Source: Rhizobium sp. BK418
GTDB taxonomy: Bacteria > Pseudomonadota > Alphaproteobacteria > Rhizobiales > Rhizobiaceae
Reading direction: 5' to 3'
DNA length: 64,000 nucleotides
NCBI RefSeq assembly: GCF_004341105.1
Contig: NZ_SLZK01000003.1
Location: 372,001-436,000 of the forward strand
Shown here: piece after piece, positions 46,209-53,173 of the stretch
Layout of the letters: the number at the start of each line of letters is the position of its first letter
Numbering within the stretch: position 1 is the stretch's first letter
The notes under the pieces: generated by a model
Databases searched by the model: none
What the model was told of the DNA's origin: nothing
What the model saw: only the letters and a program-made list of their open reading frames with translations
Translations under genes and position numbers: made by a program

Positions 46209-46889
46209 CTATGCGCGGCGCTTGACGACGCGCAGATTCATTTCCGATCGCAGCTTGAAGCCGAGATCCTCGTAAAGCGTGATGGCGGGCGTATTGGTGT
46301 AATAGGCGTGCAGGAAGACGGTGTCGCCTCTGGCGGAAATTTCTCCGGCAACGAAGCGGAAAAGAAGAGTGCCAAGGCCGCGCCCCTGAAAATCGGGGTG
46401 CGTGCAAAGGCCGCTGAGCTCTCCAAATCCGGGATGTCGCAGGCGCTGGCCGGCCATGGCGACGAGACGGCCGTCGATCTTCACGCCCCAGAAGGTTCCG
46501 AGCCTTTGGGCGCCAAGCGTAAAGGGGCCTGGCTTGGTCAGCGTCGCCAAAGCGAGCATCTCTTCCGCATCATCAGCGGTAAGTCGTTGTAGCCTGCTGT
46601 CGGAAATGCGCTCATAGGGCCGCTCGGCGATCATCTGCACCAGTTTGCCTTCGGACACGACCGTCAGGCCATCCGGAATGGTCACCGGGCCGGCTTCGAC
46701 AATTGCCATGACCTCGTCATCTGCCGGCAGGTTTTCGAGTGCTTCGAGGCTTTCTCGGCCGTCGTCGGCTGCTGCGGCGAAAGGAACGATGGAGGGCGGA
46801 TAGCGCATCGCGCGTTTACCCCCCTCGGCAAGATCTGCGTGTGTCGTCTGAAGTGCGTTCCAGACCGGTCGATCGAGAACATGGTTCAT
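46209..46889 (-). CDS. GNAT acetyltransferase (FR47-like)
   Basis: The 226-residue protein has a C-terminal GNAT domain with the acetyl-CoA site LCTHPDFQGRGLGTLLFRFV and the closing ITLYEDLGFKLR. The N-terminal ~90 residues are typical of the FR47/GCN5-related group. The start overlaps the stop of the upstream MarR gene by 4 nt (ATGA), so they are cotranscribed and coupled, and the substrate may be the ligand sensed by the regulator. Substrate unknown. Confidence 0.82.
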   Translation of the reverse strand: MNHVLDRPVWNALQTTHADLAEGGKRAMRYPPSIVPFAAAADDGRESLEALENLPADDEVMAIVEAGPVTIPDGLTVVSEGKLVQMIAERPYERISDSRLQRLTADDAEEMLALATLTKPGPFTLGAQRLGTFWGVKIDGRLVAMAGQRLRHPGFGELSGLCTHPDFQGRGLGTLLFRFVAGEISARGDTVFLHAYYTNTPAITLYEDLGFKLRSEMNLRVVKRRA

Positions 46890-47395
46890 GGTGTTTTCTC
46901 CGGTACGGCGCCGGCGCGGCGCATCAGCGGTGCTTCGGCCAGCCCGTCTTCGATTGCGGCAAGCTGCTCAAGCAGTGGGCCGTCGAGATCCCGGCAGAGA
47001 TCGGCGACGGCGGCTGCGATGCGTGGCCAGACCTTTTGTCTCGAATACTCAACCAGTTCCTGCCCTTTCGGTGTCAGCGAAACGACCCTGCGCCGCTGAT
47101 CCTCGGGCGACGACTGCATGTCGAGAAAGCCGAGTTCCATGAGCTGGGAAGCAGTTCGAGTCGCGCCGGGCTGGGTGATACCCACGGCCTGCGCCAGCTC
47201 CCCGATAGTGAGAGGGCCGAGCCTGTAGATGGCACCCAGGAAGGGATATTGCGCGGCCTGAATGGAGACGCCCAGTTCCTCGATCACCTGTTGTGTGTCG
47301 GCTTGCAGGCGTTCGCCGATCCGGCGGAAGCGGCTACCAAGGCATAGGTAGCCAAGCGATTTCACGACATCCTCAACCAAAGCAGGCTCCTCCAT
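46886..47395 (-). CDS. MarR-family transcriptional regulator
   Basis: The 169-residue winged-helix protein has LTIGELAQAVGITQPGATRTASQLMELGFLDMQSSPEDQRRRVVSLTPKGQEL, the MarR DNA-binding core with DxRxR-type wing. ATG 47395 is used because the MarR fold begins there; upstream in-frame sequence covers the operator region. Two palindromes just upstream are likely autoregulatory sites. It is translationally coupled to the GNAT gene. Confidence 0.87.
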   Translation of the reverse strand: MEEPALVEDVVKSLGYLCLGSRFRRIGERLQADTQQVIEELGVSIQAAQYPFLGAIYRLGPLTIGELAQAVGITQPGATRTASQLMELGFLDMQSSPEDQRRRVVSLTPKGQELVEYSRQKVWPRIAAAVADLCRDLDGPLLEQLAAIEDGLAEAPLMRRAGAVPEKTP

Positions 47396-47401
47396 ATTTT
47401 C

Positions 47402-47431
47402 ATAACATGTTATATAAATAGTTATGTAACT
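47402..47431. promoter_or_regulatory. Twin palindromic operators of the MarR gene
   Basis: ATAACATGTTAT (47402-47413) is a perfect 12-bp palindrome and AGTTA-TG-TAACT (47420-47431) a perfect 5-2-5 inverted repeat; both share an (A)GTTA(T)/TAAC half-site and their centres are 18 bp apart. Their position 7 bp before the MarR start suggests autoregulation. Confidence 0.65.
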
Positions 47432-47633
47432 GACGTCAATCACGCGAGTCGATTTAGAAGGCACGCCATTACTTGGGAAGAACGTCCTTTGTTTTATTCC
47501 GCCAAGGCCTTTGACATTTTGAGGCTGATTGCCCATATCACCCGCATTGGCCGCCTGCGCGATTCCCGCGTGGGCGGTTTTGCGTTTCAATGGCTTAGAT
47601 GCTGCAATTCATTCGCATCCGCAGGGGGATGAC

Positions 47634-48548
47634 ATGAGCGACGAGGGCAATCTCACGGTTCGGAAACTGGCGTTCTGGGGCATTCCCGTGTCACTCGGTG
47701 TGATGGGGCTGAAGATGGTCGCCTGGTGGGTGACGGGCTCCGTCGCGCTGCTTTCGGACGGGCTGGAATCCTTCGTCAATGTGGTGGCGGCTTTCATCGC
47801 CTTTTTCGTCATCCGCTATGCACAGAAGCCGGCCGACCACGACCATCCCTTCGGCCATCACAAGGCGGAATATCTGTCGGCCGTCACCGAAGGCGTGATG
47901 ATCGTCGTCGCAGCCTTGCTCATCGTCGAGGCGGCAGTCGGCCAACTTGCCGATCCGCGTATGCTCGAAGCGCCGGTACTCGGTCTTGCGATCAACTTCG
48001 CTGCCGGTGTCGTCAATGCCGTCTGGGCGCAGCTTTTGATCCGTGCTGGGCGAAAGCATCGCTCTGCGGCATTGACGGCGGATGGACAGCACATCATGTC
48101 GGACGTGGTCACTTCCGTTGGCGTTCTCGTTGGCCTGCTCCTGGCGCTTGCGACGGGCTATGCAATCTTCGACCCTATTCTCGCCATTCTCGTTGCGCTC
48201 AACATCCTCTATCAGGGCTGGAAGGTCATCTCCCATTCGATCGGCGGGCTTATGGACCAGGCTGTCGAGCCGCAGGAGGAAGAGGCGATCAAGCAGGCGA
48301 TCGCCACCCATGCGTCCGGCTCGATCGGCGTGCATGATCTGAAAACGCGGCGTGCCGGTTCAGTGACTTTCGTGGATTTCCATCTTGTCGTGCCGGCAAA
48401 GATGACGGTTCGCGAAGCGCATGATATTTGCGACCGCCTTGAAGATGCCATTCGAGCAGCGCATGCGGGCGCGACCATTGCCATTCATGTGGAGCCGGAG
48501 GGCGAAAAGGCCCATGGCATCCGCGTCAAAGTGATCAAGGAGACCTAA
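47634..48548 (+). CDS. Cation diffusion facilitator (CDF) metal exporter
   Basis: The 304-residue inner-membrane protein has about five or six spans with metal-site motifs [11 protein letters not shown] and HIMSDVVTS, the His-rich [12 protein letters not shown], and a cytoplasmic C-terminal domain ([20 protein letters not shown]). CDF proteins export Zn, Fe, Mn or Co by proton antiport; the metal cannot be set from sequence alone. AGGGGG precedes ATG 47634. Its stop TAA shares a base with the queF start (TAATG), so both are coupled. Confidence 0.88.
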   Translation: MSDEGNLTVRKLAFWGIPVSLGVMGLKMVAWWVTGSVALLSDGLESFVNVVAAFIAFFVIRYAQKPADHDHPFGHHKAEYLSAVTEGVMIVVAALLIVEAAVGQLADPRMLEAPVLGLAINFAAGVVNAVWAQLLIRAGRKHRSAALTADGQHIMSDVVTSVGVLVGLLLALATGYAIFDPILAILVALNILYQGWKVISHSIGGLMDQAVEPQEEEAIKQAIATHASGSIGVHDLKTRRAGSVTFVDFHLVVPAKMTVREAHDICDRLEDAIRAAHAGATIAIHVEPEGEKAHGIRVKVIKET

Positions 48549-49012
48549 TGCCGAAGACAGACGTTTCCAGCCTTTCGATGCTGGGCCAACACACCGAAAC
48601 CGCCAAGAGTCCGGAAGAGGCGGTCCTGGAAAAGGTGCCTGCCAATCATGCGGGCACCGACTATGTCGTGCGCTTCACCGCACCGGAATTCACCTCGCTC
48701 TGCCCGATGACCGGGCAGCCGGATTTCGCCCATATCGTTATCGACTATATTCCGAACGAATGGCTGGTGGAATCGAAATCGCTGAAGCTCTTCCTGCATT
48801 CCTTCCGCAATCATGGCGCCTTCCACGAGGATTGCTCGATCTACATCGCCAAGCGCATCGTCGAGCTTCTCGAGCCGAAATGGCTGCGTATCGGCGCCTA
48901 CTGGTATCCGCGCGGTGGCATTCCGATCGACGTCTTCTGGCAGACCGGCAAACCGCCGGAAGGTGTCTGGCTGCCGGACCAGGGTGTTGCCACCTATCGT
49001 GGACGTGGGTGA
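48548..49012 (+). CDS. queF: NADPH-dependent 7-cyano-7-deazaguanine reductase QueF
   Basis: The 154-residue type I QueF reduces preQ0 to preQ1 in queuosine tRNA modification. Catalytic Cys52 and Asp59 lie in [11 protein letters not shown], and the QueF motif [21 protein letters not shown] is intact. The start overlaps the CDF stop by one base. No other queuosine gene or preQ1 riboswitch-like structure is evident nearby. Confidence 0.95.
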   Translation: MPKTDVSSLSMLGQHTETAKSPEEAVLEKVPANHAGTDYVVRFTAPEFTSLCPMTGQPDFAHIVIDYIPNEWLVESKSLKLFLHSFRNHGAFHEDCSIYIAKRIVELLEPKWLRIGAYWYPRGGIPIDVFWQTGKPPEGVWLPDQGVATYRGRG

Positions 49013-49036
49013 GCCGCGGTTGGGGTGAGCCGCGGT
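49007..49036. repeat. Short tandem repeat at the queF 3' end
   Basis: GGGTGAGCCGCGGT occurs at 49007-49020 and 49023-49036, two copies 16 bp apart, overlapping the queF stop codon. Confidence 0.6.
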
Positions 49037-49050
49037 CGGGCCCAGCCCGA

Positions 49051-49075
49051 GCAATCGATCCAGTGAATCGATTGC
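49051..49075. repeat. Palindrome GCAATCGAT-N7-ATCGATTGC
   Basis: A perfect 9-bp inverted repeat with a 7-nt spacer lies between convergent queF and the DUF2076 gene. It looks like a REP-type intergenic palindrome common in rhizobia, though only one copy is in this window. It could fold as a terminator-like hairpin on either strand. Confidence 0.5.
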
Positions 49076-49150
49076 AGCGGCGAACGGCCTGAGCCTAAAG
49101 CGAAGGGCCGGGCAAGGCCGCGGCGGTCTAAAACCTACAGTCGCCCACCT

Positions 49151-49903
49151 TCAAACATCCGTCGTATCGTTACCGGAATCGTCGAAAAAGTCGTCATTGT
49201 CGTCGGTGTAATCGGCCTGCTGGATATTGTCGTCATTATTGGTCCGGTCGTCGTCAGCCTGGCTGTTGTCGCCGTAGTAGTTGTTGATGACGGTTTCCTC
49301 GACAGGGCTGCCGGCATTGCCGAAGGGGTTGGCGCCGGCAAAGGGCGAGCCCCAGCCGAGCGACGACATGTGGTTGCCGAAAATGCCGGAAAGCGAGTTG
49401 GCGAGCAGCATGCCCCCCGCGACACCGGCTGCCGTGCCGAGGGCGCCGCGCAGGAAGCTGCCGCCGGCAGATGGCGCATAGGCCTGTTGCGTCCAGGGGC
49501 CGGTAGGCTGTTGCGGCATCTGGCGAGTGTTGTCGTATCCGCGCGGCTGTTCGTAGCTATCTCTCGGTGCGCTACCCCATGGGCCAGGTGCAGGGGCCGG
49601 CTGTTGTGTCTGCGTATTGCCGAAGATGGAGCTCAGGAAGCCGCCTTGTTCAGCCTGGCGGCGGTCGCCTCCGCCCGCTTCAAGCTGATGGACGCGCTCT
49701 TCAAGCTCCTTGATGTGGTTGGCGGCGGCTTCCAGACCCTTTTCCTGAACGATGACGGCCTGCGCCAGGTAGTAGGCGGCAGACGGCTGCGCACGGGTCG
49801 CTTCTGTTATCAGCGCCTCGGCTTCCGGATCGCGCGGTGTTGCGCCCGCAGTGCGGACGCGATCGAAGAGGGCAGTCAACAATTGGCGTTCTTCCGGTGA
49901 CAT
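49151..49903 (-). CDS. DUF2076 family protein
   Basis: The 250-residue protein opens MSPEERQLLTALFDRVRTAG, as DUF2076 proteins do, then a helix LAQAVIVQEKGLEAAANHIKELEERVHQLE. A Gln/Pro-rich stretch (residues ~90-145), a glycine-rich hydrophobic patch (LGTAAGVAGGMLLANSL) and an Asp/Asn-rich acidic tail follow. Proteins of this family are predicted periplasmic or membrane-associated ligand-binding proteins of unknown function. Confidence 0.82.
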   Translation of the reverse strand: MSPEERQLLTALFDRVRTAGATPRDPEAEALITEATRAQPSAAYYLAQAVIVQEKGLEAAANHIKELEERVHQLEAGGGDRRQAEQGGFLSSIFGNTQTQQPAPAPGPWGSAPRDSYEQPRGYDNTRQMPQQPTGPWTQQAYAPSAGGSFLRGALGTAAGVAGGMLLANSLSGIFGNHMSSLGWGSPFAGANPFGNAGSPVEETVINNYYGDNSQADDDRTNNDDNIQQADYTDDNDDFFDDSGNDTTDV

Positions 49904-50002
49904 GTCCTGTCTCCTTTAAAGTTCTGCGGCAAGACCGTGTAAGGGTGAGTTAGGAAGCAATTTGGGCATTTCAAAGCCTTGGCAGCTTACATTTCGTTTA
50001 GC

Positions 50003-50713
50003 TTAGGCCTCCTTCAGCCAGACACGCAGCGGGCCTAAAAGCTCGAAGCCCGTGCGCAGCGCCTCATCCAGGTCGTCGCCGCGTTCGTACCCGACGAGCG
50101 GTTCTCCCGGATAGAGTTCGGCCGCCTGGGCGATCATCCCGCGACGTATGGCTTCGACTCGCCCGCCCCCGGCGAACAGATTGGAATGGCCGACGACGCC
50201 GCCGTGGTGATTGAGGATGCCGCCGCCGACTGGCTGGTCATGTTCGAAGCCAAGCAGGAAAGCGATTTCCGGATTATGCAACAGCGGCTCGGTAAAGATC
50301 GTCTGCGTTACCGGCCCGTTCGCCTTTGCCCATTCCGCCTCCCATCGCGCAAGATCTGCGGCGTTCTCCATGCGCTTCCATGTAAACGGGGATGGCGTCA
50401 GGGTCGGCCTCCACATGCCGATCCATTCGGCTTCGAACAGCATTGTGAAACCGAGGGGCGCGAGATCGAGAGCCGAGTAGCTGTCCTTGACCGCCCAGTC
50501 GCGTTTCTCGCTGTTGATCACCGTGACGATCGCTTCCACAGCTTCGCCGTCCGTCTCCGTCAGCGTTATGACATCCGGATAGAAGGGCGGGGTGTCCCGG
50601 CGATGGAACCAGAGTGTTGACGTAAACTCCCCGGGCGAGCCCTGCGCCTTGCAGACGGCGTCGCACCAGAATGCATTGTTGCGGATGGCTGCGCGCAGCA
50701 GGAAGGAGGTCAT
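50003..50713 (-). CDS. GNAT-like protein with unknown N-terminal region
   Basis: The 236-residue product has a C-terminal half with GNAT-like features (IAFLLGFEHDQPVGGGILNHHGG, VEAIRRGMIAQAAELYPGEPLVGYERG) and an N-terminal half not recognised. It may be a degenerate acetyltransferase-fold protein. GGGAGA lies 9 nt before ATG 50713. Divergent from the clpP paralogue. Confidence 0.65.
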   Translation of the reverse strand: MTSFLLRAAIRNNAFWCDAVCKAQGSPGEFTSTLWFHRRDTPPFYPDVITLTETDGEAVEAIVTVINSEKRDWAVKDSYSALDLAPLGFTMLFEAEWIGMWRPTLTPSPFTWKRMENAADLARWEAEWAKANGPVTQTIFTEPLLHNPEIAFLLGFEHDQPVGGGILNHHGGVVGHSNLFAGGGRVEAIRRGMIAQAAELYPGEPLVGYERGDDLDEALRTGFELLGPLRVWLKEA

Positions 50714-50871
50714 TTTATGTGTCTCCCGGTCTTTTCAGAGGATGTTACGATATCGTGCGTTTGTCATAAGAATATCTTCACGGGTTCCGGCCTTCCTCTT
50801 TTTCTCGCATTGTTTTACGCATTGAGTCGCACTATGTGCGAGGAACCGCATTGGTCGTGAGAGAGGTTCGA

Positions 50872-51459
50872 ATGAACGAAGAAGAAGAACAGGACGAAAA
50901 GACGAAGGAACTGCCGCTCGGCAAGGAAACGGAGGCGAACCTTTTCAAGTCGCGTTCGATCTTCATCTACGGGCCGATCACGCAGGAACTGGCGCAGAAG
51001 GTTTGCACCCAGCTTGTGGCGCTTGCTGCCGCCAATGATGAAGACATTCGCATTTATGTGAATTCGCCCGGCGGCCATGTCGAATCCGGCGATTCAATCC
51101 ATGACATGATCAAGTTCATCAAGCCGAAGGTGTGGATGATCGGTACGGGCTGGGTCGCCTCGGCCGGCGCGCTCATCTATGCCGCAGCTCCGAAGGAGCG
51201 CCGTATCTGCCTGCCGAATACCCGCTTCCTGCTTCACCAACCGTCCGGTGGCACCCGCGGTATGGCTTCTGATATCGAGATCCAGGCGCGTGAGATCATC
51301 AAGATGAACGAGCGCCTCATCAAGATCTTCTCGAAGGCAACCGGCCAGGCGGAGGAAAAGATCGCCAAGGATATCGACCGCGATTACTGGCTCTCGGCAG
51401 AGGATGCCGTCGCCTACGGTCTCGTTTCCCGTATCGTGACCTCGCAGAGCGAAGTCTGA
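50872..51459 (+). CDS. clpP: ATP-dependent Clp protease proteolytic subunit (ClpP paralogue)
   Basis: The 195-residue product has the ClpP serine protease core with Ser97 ([10 protein letters not shown]) and His122 (FLLHQPSGG), and an Asp in [17 protein letters not shown] as third residue. The N-terminus [13 protein letters not shown] is acidic and unlike the housekeeping ClpP. Rhizobia carry several clpP paralogues, and no clpX or tig is adjacent, so this is probably a secondary ClpP. GAGAGAGG precedes ATG 50872. Confidence 0.88.
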   Translation: MNEEEEQDEKTKELPLGKETEANLFKSRSIFIYGPITQELAQKVCTQLVALAAANDEDIRIYVNSPGGHVESGDSIHDMIKFIKPKVWMIGTGWVASAGALIYAAAPKERRICLPNTRFLLHQPSGGTRGMASDIEIQAREIIKMNERLIKIFSKATGQAEEKIAKDIDRDYWLSAEDAVAYGLVSRIVTSQSEV

Positions 51460-51483
51460 TTCTTCGCCAAGGCTGCTGAATTC

Positions 51484-51517
51484 ACGCCCCGTCTGCCGAT
51501 TGCAGGCGGGGCGTTTC
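51484..51517 (+). terminator. Terminator of the clpP paralogue
   Basis: ACGCCCCG (51484-51491) pairs with CGGGGCGT (51507-51514), with an inner CTGC/GCAG helix, followed by TTT and CATG. It lies 25 nt after the stop codon. Confidence 0.7.
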
Positions 51518-51661
51518 ATGTCTTCTTGCGCGGCACATGAAATCTGTTGGCAATCTCTGCGGAAATTGTCACTCGGGAGAACATTTCCCACAGCAATTCG
51601 GCTTGCGCGCAATTCTCCTATGTTGCTCCATGCGCAGTCTTAGCAGCCGGGAGTCGCTCCA

Positions 51662-52846
51662 TTGATCAAAGATTTTTCCGTGCAGAGTCTGTTCATGGGT
51701 CTGCTGACGGCTTTCGTGGGGTTCACCAGTTCCTTTGCTGTCGTGCTGCACGGACTGCAGGCGGTTGGTGCGACCGATGCGCAGGCTGCGTCGGGGCTGA
51801 TGGCGCTGTCGATTTCCATGGGGCTTTGCGCCGTCGTACTCAGCGCCGTCACGCGCCTGCCGGTCAGCATCGCATGGTCGACTCCGGGAGCCGCCCTGCT
51901 TGCCAGCATCGGTGCGATCGACGGTGGTTTCAATGCGGCTGTCGGGGCCTTCATCCTTTGCGGTGTGCTGATCGTCATTGCCGGGCTGTTCAAGCCGCTT
52001 GGACGGGCCGTCGCCGCCATTCCTGCACCGCTCGCCAATGCCATGCTCTCGGGCGTGCTGCTCGGTCTTTGCTTTGCCCCGGTCAAGGCCGTGGCCTTCA
52101 ATCCGCTGCTCGGCCTGCCGATCATTCTGACCTGGATCGTGGTCGGCGCCTTCAAGCGGCTGTGGGCGGTGCCGGCTGCGCTGGCGGCCTTCGCACTGGT
52201 CCTCGCCTTCGGCGTCGATATTCCCGCGGGCGCCTCGGCCTCGATCGGACAATCGCTGGTCCCTGTTATCGGCATCCTCCATCCGGTTTTCAATCTCGCT
52301 GGTTTTGTGTCCATCGCCCTGCCGCTCTTCATCGTGACGATGGCCTCGCAGAATATTCCCGGCATCGCTGTGCTGAAGGTCAACCACTATGATCCGAAGC
52401 CGGGGCCGCTCTTTGCCGTTACAGGCGTTTTCTCGCTGCTCGCCGCGCCGTTTGGCGGACATGCAGTCAATCTGGCGGCAATCACGGCGGCAATGTGCGC
52501 CGGGCAGGACGCGCATCCAGATCCCTCACGGCGCTATTGGGCGGCCCTGATCTCGGGTATCGGTTATGTCGTTCTCGGTCTGCTGGCTGGGGCAGTGACT
52601 GCCTTTGTGGCATTGGCGCCGCCGATCCTGATTGAGGCCGTGGCCGGTCTGGCGCTTGTCGGCGCTTTCTCGGGTTCCGCCATGGCTGCCTTTCAGGCGC
52701 CGGAGTCGCGCGAAGCAGCGGCGATCACCTTCCTCGTCACAGCATCTGGCGTTTCCTTCGGCGGTATTTCGGGTGCCTTCTGGGGGTTGATCGCCGGCGG
52801 TCTGATGCTCGTTCTGTCGCGAATTGTGCAGGCGAGGAAAAAGTAG
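51662..52846 (+). CDS. benE: BenE-family (benzoate/H+ symporter-like) transporter
   Basis: The 394-residue inner-membrane protein has about 10-12 spans, with QSLFMGLLTAFVGFTSSFAVVL, AWSTPGAALLAS and FGGHAVNLAAITAAMCAG, as in the BenE family. Aromatic acid uptake is the family role, but no benzoate catabolic gene lies near, so the substrate is uncertain. The start is TTG at 51662, with GGGAG 8 nt upstream. Its stop lies only 9 nt before the leu leader promoter. Confidence 0.82.
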   Translation: MIKDFSVQSLFMGLLTAFVGFTSSFAVVLHGLQAVGATDAQAASGLMALSISMGLCAVVLSAVTRLPVSIAWSTPGAALLASIGAIDGGFNAAVGAFILCGVLIVIAGLFKPLGRAVAAIPAPLANAMLSGVLLGLCFAPVKAVAFNPLLGLPIILTWIVVGAFKRLWAVPAALAAFALVLAFGVDIPAGASASIGQSLVPVIGILHPVFNLAGFVSIALPLFIVTMASQNIPGIAVLKVNHYDPKPGPLFAVTGVFSLLAAPFGGHAVNLAAITAAMCAGQDAHPDPSRRYWAALISGIGYVVLGLLAGAVTAFVALAPPILIEAVAGLALVGAFSGSAMAAFQAPESREAAAITFLVTASGVSFGGISGAFWGLIAGGLMLVLSRIVQARKK

Positions 52847-52854
52847 GCGAGGGG

Positions 52855-52883
52855 TTGCCGGAATTTCCGGCGGAGGCTATAAG
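52855..52883 (+). promoter_or_regulatory. Promoter of the leu leader/leuA, with embedded palindrome
   Basis: TTGCCG (52855-52860) and TATAAG (52878-52883) are 17 nt apart. The spacer and -35 end contain a perfect palindrome GCCGGAA-T-TTCCGGC (52857-52871). Transcription would start 7-8 nt downstream, at or next to the ATG at 52891. Confidence 0.6.
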
Positions 52884-52890
52884 CGCGGTC

Positions 52891-53016
52891 ATGAAGAGCA
52901 CAAGCGCACGGATTTCCGAGACGATTGCACGCGGCCGCACGGCCCTGCGTGACAATACGCGTGCCCTGACCTCGCTTCTTCTCCTCGGCCTTACGCGCGG
53001 TTGCCGGGTCCTTTGA
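52891..53016 (+). CDS. Leucine-rich leader peptide of leuA
   Basis: A 41-codon frame from ATG 52891 to TGA 53014 encodes a peptide ending RALTSLLLLGLTRGCRVL, with four consecutive Leu codons (CTT CTT CTC CTC) and another close by, at the position expected for a leucine-sensing attenuator leader upstream of leuA. Leu leaders have been predicted for rhizobial leuA. There is no Shine-Dalgarno site at proper spacing, and the promoter start point coincides with the ATG, so it may be a leaderless mRNA. Downstream, GAGGAGCG (53015-53022) and CGCTCCTC (53051-53058) form a hairpin, but a U-tract is missing. Confidence 0.7.
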   Translation: MKSTSARISETIARGRTALRDNTRALTSLLLLGLTRGCRVL

Positions 53017-53058
53017 GGAGCGCCCGGCGGCCGAAAGCCCGCCCGGCCATCGCTCCTC
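53015..53058 (+). promoter_or_regulatory. Leader hairpin before leuA
   Basis: An 8-bp outer stem GAGGAGCG / CGCTCCTC encloses a GC-rich core (CCCGGCGG...CCGCCCGG-like) that can also pair internally. It immediately follows the leader stop codon. Without a T-run it is not a canonical terminator; it may act through a Rho-dependent or alternative-pairing mechanism. Confidence 0.45.
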
Positions 53059-53173
53059 GCGACTCACATTCAAAATTGACCAAACGACCGATCAAAGGTC
53101 CGCATTTGCTGTCGCCAAGCCAGATATGATCGGCTAAGACGCGGGGCAAATGCCGGGACGAGGAGACAAGACA

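Noticed and set aside
47460..47633. Possible riboswitch (preQ1) upstream of the CDF-queF pair
   Set aside because: No compact pseudoknot-like preQ1 aptamer sequence was recognisable; known preQ1 classes are rare in this group.
50780..50871. EcfG-type promoter before the clpP paralogue (GGAAC at ~50842)
   Set aside because: The TT needed downstream is 20 nt away instead of 18-19 and the CG before it is missing.
50872..51459. Functional link between the clpP paralogue and the exported ClpP-like protein at 35062-36738
   Set aside because: They share only the distant fold, are 14 kb apart, and differ in location (cytoplasm versus export).
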